In this document: positions 41,012 to 49,736 of the stretch, one piece after another
How the letters are laid out: every line of letters starts with the position of its first letter
Numbering within the stretch: the stretch's first letter is position 1
DNA from: Tremella fuciformis
Lineage: Eukaryota; Basidiomycota; Tremellomycetes; Tremellales; Tremellaceae
Assembly: GCA_032768795.1 (NCBI GenBank)
Contig: CP136497.1
Location: forward strand, 250,501-314,500
DNA length: 64,000 bases
Direction: 5' to 3'
Translations under genes and position numbers: made by a program
The notes under the pieces: generated by a model
Seen by the model: the letters and a program-made list of their open reading frames with translations, nothing else
What the model was told of the DNA's origin: nothing
Database searches by the model: none

Positions 41012-41933
41012 ATGAGCAGCTCACATTTGAAGCCACCCTCACATGAAGAGGCCCTCTCCTTTGCTCGATATGTCCTACCAACAGGGCAGACAGTTGCACA
41101 GGGGGAGTATGAAGTCATAACAAAAGCATATCTGACAGGCGACCCTGATATTCGTCACCCAGCCAACTTGCCCAGTAAGCTGAAATTGTTTCGGCTCACA
41201 GACATATTAGACTGGATGAATCATTCTTCAGTAGACAATACAAGTGTAAGATGATTTGCTACAATCTGAAAGGCATGTGACTGATGTCCAATAGGCAGAC
41301 CCTGAGCAGCAACTGCCTGGAAGCAGTGTAGAGACCCTGAATCCTGCTGCAATCTGCACAAGTGAGCCACAGCCAAGACATGTAGCCAAGGAGGATCTAC
41401 ATTTCCTGGAGAACACATGGTCAGCTTTGACTGAGGCACTACCCCCAGTAGTTACACAGGATTTGAAAAGTGTAATCAGAGACAAAGATCTATCATTTGT
41501 GATAGCCATATTTGAAGGTCTTCCTGTCATCTCCGATGAGCTGCCAGACAGGTCCAAGCTGTGTGCAAGTCTTCCCAGATCCATCAATGCTGAGCACACA
41601 TGGCTGCTTCTCCTGACTCGCCAAGCTGTGGAGACTTTTACCCTGGTCTTGCATGATGATGTGGACTTTGCAGATATTCAACAAAAGTATCCAACTGTTC
41701 TCTTAGATGACACCTATCAGCGATGTACCATGCAGGTGGACACCCCAACTGGGGCAAGCACCACAATCTCATGGGCTGCCAGAGGACAAGGCAATTCCGC
41801 AAATCTTGGTCATAGCTATTCTTGTGCAACTTTTGATGAAGAGGGTTGGCAGCTGGTCAATGGGTTTAGGTCATGGCAGCCATACTTGCAACAAGATGCC
41901 CACCTGACGGACACCTCTCACCCCATAACCTGA
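41012..41933 (+). CDS. Family Y gene (unrecognised, in repeat region)
   Basis: Two exons join in frame across a GTAAGA...CAATAG intron (about 41249-41294). Exon 1 starts MSSSHLKPPSHEEAL and runs to LTDILDWMNHSSVDNTS. Exon 2 has ADPEQQLPGSSVE, HFLENTWSALTEALPPVV, FVIAIFEGLPVI, WLLLLTRQAVETFTLVLHDDVDF and a C-terminal SYSCATFDEEGWQLVNG. The product is about 290 aa, with no signal peptide or known motif. Additional upstream exons are possible. Codon use is less GC-rich than the flanking housekeeping genes. The 3' flank is duplicated in inverted orientation behind family X gene X3, so Y and X may belong to one dispersed unit. Confidence 0.5.
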
Positions 41934-42216
41934 ACAGACCCATGTTTGCCCTATCCTGCTCTAGTGGATATAGCTATTTATCTCCCTATATATTCATATA
42001 TCTTTCTATCTATTTTCCCCTATGCTCTACATATTGCACTCACAGTAAATACATCCCAAGGGCAGGAGCAGAGACATACCCACATAGAGATTTCGGGCAA
42101 ACCCATGTCAGGGATATAGGTAGTTATCTCTAGGTAGACTATATAAACCCTGTAGTTTGTTTCACATTGCTTTTCTTCTTTAGCAATGTATCTTGTACTT
42201 TCTTGTACTAAGTCAC
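41925..42216 (+). repeat. Inverted-repeat copy 1 (3' flank of family Y gene)
   Basis: This sequence recurs in reverse orientation at 44000-44640, where the copy is split by the MITE. Shared landmarks are ATATCTTTCTATCTATTTT, CCCAAGGGCAGGAGCAGAGACATACC and CCCTGTAGTTTGTTT. The site equivalent to the MITE target (41957-41966) is empty here. Confidence 0.75.
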
Positions 42217-42316
42217 ACAGCTGGTTCCAGCCCAACAACCTCAGTCCCCTCAGTGATTCTTGCTCAGACAAGTCAGAGACTATCCCTCAACCCTCAAGGT
42301 ACTCTTACGCCCTACC

Positions 42317-42529
42317 TGTCACGACCTTGCGCCCTCCCGTTGGCAGAAGCCCTCTCACACAATATCAGAGTCAGGAATAAAGGATAAAGGGGTGGAAACG
42401 AGGATGTCGAGGTAGGATCCTCATCGAGGTTGGGTCCTCGTCGATATTAGGTCGTTGAGGTAACAAGGTTGTCAATGATACAGTGAGAGTGCAACTCAGC
42501 CATGCTGCATGCCATGGAGAGAGTGAGAT
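42317..42529. mobile_element. 5' part of a decayed LTR, split by a nested LTR
   Basis: TGTCACGACC...GTGAGAT matches the first half of the solo LTR at 44920-45356. The match resumes at 43252 (GAGATCGTCAATG) and runs to about 43474, where the terminal GTGACA is mutated to TTGCAA. This copy has lost many CGs relative to the solo LTR. Confidence 0.7.
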
Positions 42530-43251
42530 TGTCACGAATGGCACCAAAGCAGCACCAAGACCGAGCAAGACCGAGCCAAAGGAATGTGAGTCGAGCACTT
42601 GTCGGCGCTCGCCAAAGCTCGCCGCGACTTGTCGAGACCGACCCATGCGAAATTACCGCATTCGTCAGACAAAGGGATACATCTCTCGCACAGCTAAGTC
42701 CCACCGTCACCACAGCTCTCGTCGACAGCAAGGAGCTCTTCAAAGCTCGCCGCGCTTGCCATGCTTGCCGTCAAAGAACAATAGGCCTCCTTGATGCTTA
42801 CTCAGCAAGTTTGCCGGATGCGGCAAACTCGGCTAAGGGAAACGAGAGAACAATGAGCTCGACGTAGATGGGCCAAGACCGCGCCAAGCTCACGGAGACA
42901 GAGTCACAGAGACAATGGGACGGGCTGTAGGATACATAAGGCTTGCAGAGCTCTCGTAGAACTCCAGTACTCTCGCAATTGAGTTGCATGGACCTATTCC
43001 CTCCCTTACTCTCTCTCTCACTCTGTCCCGCCAACAGCTGCTAAGGCCTAGCACTTGTCAGTTCACCTTGCCTTGACTTGCCGTGTCTAGCCAACCTCGG
43101 CTACCCTTGTTGACACTCGTTGAGACTCTACGAGTCCTTCCGAGCCCTTGCCCTCGCCTTTTCTCCTAGTCTCGCCCAGCCTTGCCGAAGCCGAAGAGTC
43201 TCGGTCACCCAGTGACGGGCACTTGGACAGAGACAGAGAGGTATCGTGACA
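42530..43251. mobile_element. Nested 722-bp LTR-like element with GAGAT target duplication
   Basis: It starts TGTCACGAATGG and ends TATCGTGACA, and is flanked on both sides by GAGAT (42525-42529, 43252-43256). It has no coding capacity. The size and ends fit a solo LTR of another family than 44920-45356. Its 3' terminal sequence (GACAGAGAGGTATYGTGACA) recurs at about 43979-43998. Confidence 0.75.
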
Positions 43252-43474
43252 GAGATCGTCAATGATGATCCATGGGACTCAATCAGAAAGTGCTGAAGAA
43301 CTACGACGGGCGCCTGGGGCATCCTATATGACTCTGCGCCTGCCTCCCGTTGCCGCAAGTCCATCCAATGTCTACTCCCTCGTCGAGGTTCTCCAGCCCG
43401 AGGTAGGTCACGTGTCGGCCTCATGAGAGATGTCGGTCACGGACGTAGGTTGTCGAGGGCGTTGTTGTTGCAAA
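43252..43474. mobile_element. 3' part of the decayed LTR split by the nested element
   Basis: Continuation of 42317-42529. It includes CCTATATGACTCTGCGCCTGC and CCCTCGTCGAGGTTCTCCAGCCCGAGGTAGGTCACGTGTCGG in parallel with 45200-45300. Confidence 0.7.
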
Positions 43475-43999
43475 TGCTGAAGAGTGATCTGTCTTGGTGT
43501 GTCTCTGCATTGGCTACCAGGCAGGGTCGTTTTGAATTGAAGGTGCAAGGTTTGTGGTGAATTGCATATGAGTTTTGACAATCAGCGGGAGCACATCATG
43601 GTCATACTTTGCATTTGCAATGTTTCCATTCATGTTGGGTTGGGAAAAAGCCTTGTTCACCAAATTTTTCCGTTTTTCATACCAGAATGTCATCTGCAAA
43701 TTGGCCTTTCTAGCTTTGCAGTGCATGTCCATTTCTCATAGAGACAAAATTGATGATGTCAATGAGTAACTCTGCCCCAAGAAACCTATAAATACTACTG
43801 TGTCCATGTTCTGCTTATGGCTGCACATCTGTTTTTACTTCACAAGACTTGTTTGTGCACTTGCACCAATCTCAGTCTCGACATCCCAGCTTCACAGATC
43901 CGGAAACGTGGTGGTATGGCATGTTTTCACAGTTAGGAGTGTCAGTCTCCATATGTTGGCAGGAATCTGCTAAACACAGACAGAGAGGTATTGTGACAG
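43475..43999. other. AT-rich stretch, no gene seen
   Basis: I see no supported gene. A TATAAATACT sequence lies at 43785-43795. The last ~20 bases resemble the 3' end of the 722-bp LTR. Confidence 0.4.
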
Positions 44000-44640
44000 T
44001 GACTTTGTACAAGGAAGTACAAGATACATTGCTGAAGAAGAAAAGCGATGTCAAACAAACTACAGGGTTTGTATAGTCTATTTAGAGAAAACTACCAATA
44101 TCCCTGATATAGGTTCGCCAAAATCTCTATAAGGTATGTCTCTGCTCCTGCCCTTGGGTATATATACTCTAGGTACAATATGTAGAGAATAGGACAAAAT
44201 AGATAGAAAGATATATGAATAGGATATGAGAAATAGCTATATCCCCTAGAGCCGATAGCCGTTAGGGGCACCCGGGTGATGTTTTAGGGGCACCAGGGTG
44301 CCACACTCGCGCGATCGCAAATTTCTCAAGTCATAGTGCATGCATCAAGATGCCCTATTGACAGCGACTTCTAGGAGGTCAGATCCATCTGCTCCCCAAC
44401 TTACAGCGCCGAAATTCATGCATGGAAGCTTGAGATAGATGGTGACGCTCAAAATCAACTTAGTTTCCCGCGGTTGTCTTGAGGCAGTGACTAATAGGGG
44501 GGATGTCTTAATGATCGGTCTGCCAGCCAAAAGATTGCCCGAAAAGGTAACCCGGGTGCCCCTAAAACATCGCCCTGGTGCCCCTAACGGCGTTCCTAGA
44601 GCCGGATAGGGCAAATATGGGTCTGCTTAGGTTATTGGTT
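44000..44640 (-). repeat. Inverted-repeat copy 2, containing the MITE
   Basis: This is the reverse-complement counterpart of 41925-42216. The insertion 44255-44594 interrupts it. It lies directly downstream of the family X3 stop codon. Confidence 0.75.
44255..44594. mobile_element. MITE-like element, 340 bp, ~40-bp TIRs, 10-bp target duplication
   Basis: The left end has GCCGTTAGGGGCACCC and GATGTTTTAGGGGCACC. The right end is the reverse complement of a near-identical sequence. CCTAGAGCCG is duplicated at 44245-44254 and 44595-44604. The paralogous inverted repeat at 41925-42216 has the unoccupied site. The target size suggests Mutator-type (MULE) mobilisation. No coding capacity. Confidence 0.8.
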
Positions 44641-44660
44641 TTGGTGAGCTTTAGTTGGAT

Positions 44661-45965
44661 CTAAAACAGGTCACCGGGTATAGGTCTGACACGAGATGAC
44701 TTGTTCAGAATCAGCTTCCTACTGTCTGGTTGAGCATATTGTGCATTTATCTCCTCAGGCACCTGGTAACTCTTGTAGGTGAGGTCAAAGGGGCGCATGC
44801 TGTTGTCCTGGTCTCTCACTGACACTTTGCTGAACACAAATGGCATGCCTGGCAGAGGCCGAGCCATTTTTTCTTGGTGAAAGGTCACTGCCTTATTTGA
44901 GACAGCAGAAGAGGAGAGATGTCACGATGCTGCGCTCTCCCGTTGGCAGAGGCCCTCTCGCACAATATCAGAGTCAAGAATAAAGGAAAAAGGGGGGTAG
45001 AAACAAGGATGTCGAGCTAGGATCCTCGTCGAGGTTGGATCCTCGTCGAGGTTACAAGGTCGTCGAGGTAACAAGGTCGTCGAGGATACAGCGTGAGTGC
45101 GGCTCAACCACGCTGCGTGCCACGGAGAGAGTGAGATCGTCAATGGTAATCCATGAGACTCAATCAGAGAGTGCTGAAGAACTACGACGGGCGCCCTGGG
45201 CATCCTATATGACTCTGCGCCTGCTTCCCGTCGTCGCGCGTTCATTCAACGTCTACTCCCTCGTCGAGGTTCTCCAGCCCGAGGTAGGTCACGTGTCGGC
45301 CACATGAGAGGTGTCGGTCACGTGCGTAGGTCGTTGAGGGCGTGGCCGTCGTGACAAGAGAGTCCACCTAGCCAGTGCCAAGGCCAAGTCCTCAAGTCTG
45401 GGTGGTCCCCATATCTTAGTGGGACCGCTGAATCTGCCATCTGGAGATTTGTATCCAGTTTCTTGTCCAAATGTGACAACATATGGTTTGAACCTTTGAT
45501 CTGTTCCCTGACTGATCCCATGAGCTGCTTCCCTTGTAGAACATGCCTGACTGCTTCCCAAGGGGCTGAGTGTCATTACAGCTGACTTACAATGGCTGCT
45601 GTGAGTCCTCAGAGTACCATCCACTCTTCTGTGCCAAGCTGTGAGATTGGTCAGCGTCTCAGTCAGATGTATGTTAGTGATATGTACCCAATGCTTGCTG
45701 TAAGGACTGCCCTCCAGAATTTTGGGATCTCAGTTGCTTCAGTCTCCACTCTGGTGTCTTCTCCTAATTTTTTGGCATAGTCATTTGGTAGGATACTGAA
45801 GGTATAATCCTTCAACTTGGGCCTGATAAGCAGACTGGTTTCCTCCCATTTATCAGTCTGTAGTCAGTCAGCAGCGCAGACACCCAGTCTGATGCAGCTC
45901 ACCCCAGTGAGCATTTTGTGCGTAAAGACATGCCATGTTGTGGAGTTTGCGTTAGTGCTGCTCAT
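44661..45965 (-). pseudogene. Family X gene, copy X3, split by a solo LTR
   Basis: It starts at ATG 45965 (MSSTNANSTTWHVFTHKMLTG), with TATATATA at 46037-46044 upstream. After an intron come EETSLLIRPKLKDYTFS and EATEIPKFWRAVLTASIG; after a second intron LAQKSGWYSEDSQQPL; after a third KPYVVTFGQETGYKSPDGRF and LEDLALALARWTL. There the 437-bp LTR (44920-45356) interrupts the gene, which resumes with TFHQEKMARPLPG, FSKVSVRDQ, PFDLTYKSYQ and SRKLILNKSS. Removal of the LTR and one AGAGA copy restores the frame. Exon order and splice phases match X1. The function is unknown. Confidence 0.65.
44920..45356. mobile_element. Solo LTR, 437 bp, with AGAGA target duplication
   Basis: It begins TGTCACGATGC and ends GTCGTGACA. 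AGAGA flanks both sides (44915-44919 and 45357-45361). It contains four CCTCGTCGAGG-like palindromes. It is CpG-rich relative to the homologous split copy at 42317-43474. Confidence 0.85.
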
Positions 45966-46036
45966 ACTGCAATGTTGCCTGTGGTGGACTGATTACTGGC
46001 GCACTTGGTCATCTTGCACCTCTTCCCACCTTCCTG

Positions 46037-46044
46037 TATATATA
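46037..46044 (-). promoter_or_regulatory. TATA box of family X3
   Basis: TATATATA lies about 72 nt upstream of the X3 start codon on the minus strand, a spacing similar to that seen in the T genes. Confidence 0.5.
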
Positions 46045-46049
46045 GCATT

Positions 46050-47266
46050 CTGCCATCCACATTGGCCAAATCCCAGGTGCACCTGCTCCTTAGAGCCTTT
46101 GGCAATGCATAGCAAAAGGAGAAATAGTGGTTTCAAATAAGATCATGGTAGAACAAAAATATCTGGAAGCAATGCCAAATGAAGAGGGATGTTTTTGTCA
46201 TCATCAGATTGGGATAGTGTCATGACCGCAGCTCAGGCAGAACAGCTGCATGATGTCATGACTATGATCAGATCCCAGCCCAACCTATTACCTTGGGTCA
46301 TCAACTTGATGACATCACTTCTTCGACCTATGATGTCAGACATCGTCCAATGTAATCACTTTCTTGCTATTGATGAGATTAAGCTCCAACTGTTACTGTA
46401 AGAAGTAATTGCGACATGAGGATTCCGATGTAGGTTCGATTCGATATGGACAACAGTTGGATGAACAGGAAAAACATGGATGCGTGAAAAAGATATATTC
46501 CCTGTACTTTCTTCCGTAGTTCTCTTTTCTCCAGCAATGGATCTCATTCTTTCTTTCCATCAATCGGTCACACAGTTGCTCCTAACCCAACAACCACAGT
46601 TCGCTCCTGAGTTGTCTTCTTGCTTTACGAGCCAGAGACTAGGCCTATCAGTACTACTTCATTAGTACCGCGGCCCTCAGTCTTCCGGTCGGATTCAGCC
46701 ACCAACCCCACAGCGCGTGACAGACAGCCACTTGGTAATTTGGGGAGCTCTTGTGATACATCCCAGCTTTTTCAACACAGACTCCACCGGGGGCAGTCAT
46801 GAAGATTCTGAGACTTGTAAGCTGCTGTCAAGTCAAATTGTGCCATAACTTGTATGACAAATGACACCAAGACCTGGATGACGATGCCGGCGTGCACTGA
46901 GGCTTGCCAGGACTCATCATGTTGGGCTCACAAGGTGATTACGCCCCCTGTCCTGAAGATAGCGCCACCACCACGCCAAATCTCACCAAGCTCGCCGCAT
47001 CCTGCAAGGGACAATATCGATTGCAAACAGACAACGCTGTAGGAGCTATTTGTAGGGAGCGCCAGAAAACATTACATATTCGAAAAGCCTCGTGAAATGT
47101 CAGTCCTCTCGCCATGAGGATTACTCCCTTTGCATACTTTCTCTCGTTCCGCCCCGCCAGCGGCCGCTTGAGTCTAGGTCTTGTTAGGCTCAGCGCTGAG
47201 TCGATTGGTGGCTGGCTCAAAGCTCTACTGTCATAATGAATGAGATACAGGATATATAGAACAGTC
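46050..47266. other. Repeat-region flank with decayed fragments
   Basis: I see no supported gene. About 46500-46600 resembles 42170-42250 (CAGCAATG.ATCT...TCACACAGTTGCTCC...CCAACAACC). About 47130-47200 resembles part of the 722-bp LTR (TCYGTCCCGCCA.C.GC). These are probably fragments of the same repeats. Confidence 0.4.
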
Positions 47267-47830
47267 CTATGGCGCCCGGTCTGAACCATACGGGTCAAAC
47301 CCCGTGCGACATCCGCCGGTCCGCAACTTAGCTGAGAAGGCCACCCCGATGTTGTCACGCACGCGCTCGTTTCCCCCAGTACCCGGCTGGGTCTTCGGGA
47401 CTAATCTCGTAAGTGAGACGGTTGCCGTGCCATCTCTTTCCGTCACCTCGGTGTACTTGTATCCTCCGCTCTCAAGCACCATTCGCGGCGCACGCCCGTC
47501 GAGAAATCTTACAACCGATTGTGTACCGCCTTGCGTGAGGTCGATGCGGACTCCATGTCTAACGGTCGAGAACGTGTACCTCCCCCATTCTGTTTCGAAT
47601 ATCACCGCCCGGTCAATGTTGTACGGGCTTGATGGGTCCCTGGAGTTAGGAGTACGGATCTCGACGTCTCGCCCAGGCATCTGCCGAGAAAGATCGTTGA
47701 GCATCTGAGTGACAGCCATCGTCCGGTGTTTTTCCAAGAACGGGACCAGGTGTCTGAAATATGTTCTCACCAGTCCCTCCGGATCGATTGGTAGGGTTTC
47801 CATATACGAGGACCGCGAGAGCATGGCCAT
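47267..47830 (-). CDS. Distant family T relative, copy T6
   Basis: This 187-aa single-exon protein starts MAMLSRSSYMETLP. VRTYFRHLVPFLEKHRTMAVTQ and MLNDLSRQMPG correspond to the VRTYFPSLDPLIRQMERRTAS...VQTL region of the T array. WGRYTFSTVRHG parallels RYTYSYNP, and GRAPRMVLESGGYKYTEVTERDG parallels NGPCALILE...FCEV. The C-terminal YTGGTYF motif is not evident; the tail is short and charged. Homology is inferred from shared layout and needs profile comparison. Function is unknown. Confidence 0.6.
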   Translation of the reverse strand: MAMLSRSSYMETLPIDPEGLVRTYFRHLVPFLEKHRTMAVTQMLNDLSRQMPGRDVEIRTPNSRDPSSPYNIDRAVIFETEWGRYTFSTVRHGVRIDLTQGGTQSVVRFLDGRAPRMVLESGGYKYTEVTERDGTATVSLTRLVPKTQPGTGGNERVRDNIGVAFSAKLRTGGCRTGFDPYGSDRAP

Positions 47831-48572
47831 CCTGCTTTGTGAGAGTGCTTCAGTGCTTTTATCCTTCTGACCCGAAACAGGTCAACTTTTTAAGATTGAA
47901 TCTTCTCTACCGCCAAAGTGTACTGTGTTGTGTGAGTGGACACTGCTGGCAGAGACACAGTTATGTATATTGGAAGAATGCGACGAGCCTTCGTTGTCGA
48001 GTTCGACGCACAATGGACGGCACTTGGCAACAGAGTGAGCTGCACGCCAGGCGAAAGTGCAAAGAGGGTCTGGCGTAGTCGAAGGAATAGGGGTCAGAGA
48101 ACGCAAACGTGGAGCGTGTGCTGAGACCTTCGCGAAGGTCGCAAGTACGGCAGGATGCGGAAGCATCATCGGCGCTTAAGCACACGCTTGAAGGGGGGTT
48201 CTTGAATCACAACAAAGAAAACCTCGAATGGGAGTGCAATCGCGAAAGCCGGCTGACGAGTCAGACCGTGTCAACGTACACTGGATTGAGCAGTCAGTTG
48301 AGCGTGTGAAGTACTTTTGAACAGGCAGCGGAAGCTGCTAGTCTCCTCAAGAACGCTATCACGCGAGGAGACTGGTCTCTTGCCTTATATCAACTCCGAG
48401 CTCGGTCTCGGACAGAGAATGTTTTTGCATCAAAACCAGCATCACGATGGGTCCCGTTGTATGACATCAGTACAGGCAGTCGTCAAAAGCAGTCTCAGTC
48501 AAGTTACGTTCGTGAGCAAAAGAGAAACGTCGGGGCCGACAAAGGGCGACTCGTATGAATAGAGAAAACAAG
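47831..48572. other. Intergenic, no gene seen
   Basis: No supported gene. An inverted repeat CGTGTGCTGAG...CTTAAGCACACG spans about 48114-48186, with inner GACCTTCGCGAAGGTC. Confidence 0.4.
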
Positions 48573-49258
48573 TCACGAATCGTCATCGGCCCCCTCGCAG
48601 TCCACCTCGCCAATTTGGCCCAACATCGCCCTGGTGCCAGCCTTGGCCCCCGCGTAAGGGAAGGGGAAGTCAATATCGGAGAAGTCGTCCTCGGTGGACG
48701 ACCGATCGAATGGGTATCGGGCGTCAACAGGGTCAGCGGCCATGGAAGCCTCGCCAGCAGCAGAGGTGGATGTTTGCTTGGTGTATGGCTGGGCGGCGTA
48801 TCCGACATCGCCGACGGGCACCCACTTCTGCTGACTCAATGTGAACTTGGTTTGGCCGTTCTGTTCAGTCCACTCTTCGTAGCGGTAGCCACCGCTCTCG
48901 AGGCTCATCATCGGCGTGGGCCCATTGGGGAAGCGCCCTCCCAGTCGCAATAGTGCACGCGCAAGGCCCGGTAGTCACTTGAGAATGAGTAGTTGGCCGA
49001 GTAACCGGCCGACTTCGTCCGGATCTTCCCTACCACCCGCTCGTGCGTACCGGCTTGCGCAGATGGGAATGGCACTTTGGTCCACACGGCGCCATGACCC
49101 CGATGCTGTAGAGAGCGGAAGATCTCTTTGATGGTCATTCCTCGGTGCTCCTCCAAGAATGGGAGGAGATGCTTGAAGTATGTGTCGATTATCTCTTCCC
49201 GGGTCATGGGTTGAACACTTGACCAGGCTGCAGCCGAACGGTGCGATTGCATCTCCAT
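48573..49258 (-). pseudogene. Distant family T relative, copy T7, with apparent frameshift
   Basis: It starts at ATG 49258 (MEMQSHRSAAAW). IDTYFKHLLPFLEEHRGMTIKE and FRSLQHRGHG match the T6/T-array N-terminus. Near 48945-48955 the frame changes: one frame ends SSDYRALRVHYCDWEG, while the next continues LGGRFPNGPTPMMSLESGGY, RYEEWTEQNGQ and a long acidic tail with YPFDRSSTEDDFSDIDFP. No plausible intron bridges the change, so a 1-nt indel (real or a sequencing error) is likely. Apart from this the coding sequence is open to the TGA at 48573. Confidence 0.55.
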
Positions 49259-49736
49259 ACACCCTTACTGTCCTTCGGGCGCGCGTCGACTGCAGTCGAT
49301 AAGGTCAAAGATGTGTTGATTTGTTTAAGGTAAGAGGGGGCAGTTTACTTGAGGTGAGTGTGAGAACGATGTAGTTTCTGATGCGTCGAGAGAGTGCGGC
49401 TGGTCGTGGCGGCAAATCTTCTGGAAGAAAGGACGGTGCAGGACAGTAGAGTAGGGTGGAAAGAGACTCTAGACAGATCAAAGGATCATGTGGCGAGGAT
49501 CGTCGCAAGTCATCCCTTTCGGACGAATAGAAACTCGGTGTGTATCAGTATCATGTAGCTACAGGCAAGATCCGCTGATGAGGCGGAGCCAAGCCTGAGG
49601 TGTGTCAGAGGACGACTTCGAAAGGCGGTGTATTCTGGAAACCAGAGTTGACGGATAGACGCTTAGCGTTGTCAGCATTGCCTAGAGTGAGTGGTCCGGC
49701 AAGCGTCTGACGGGTGGCCCATGAGGAATGACATGT
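49259..49736. other. Intergenic, no gene seen
   Basis: Flank between T7 and the pyruvate dehydrogenase gene; no supported gene or clear element. Confidence 0.5.

Noticed and set aside
30600..47200. Repeat region as a centromere
   Set aside because: Too short and too gene-containing compared with the large retrotransposon-filled centromeres of Cryptococcus; no direct evidence.
48114..48186. Inverted repeat as a tRNA or ncRNA gene
   Set aside because: No cloverleaf, A box or B box; probably a chance or terminator-like hairpin.
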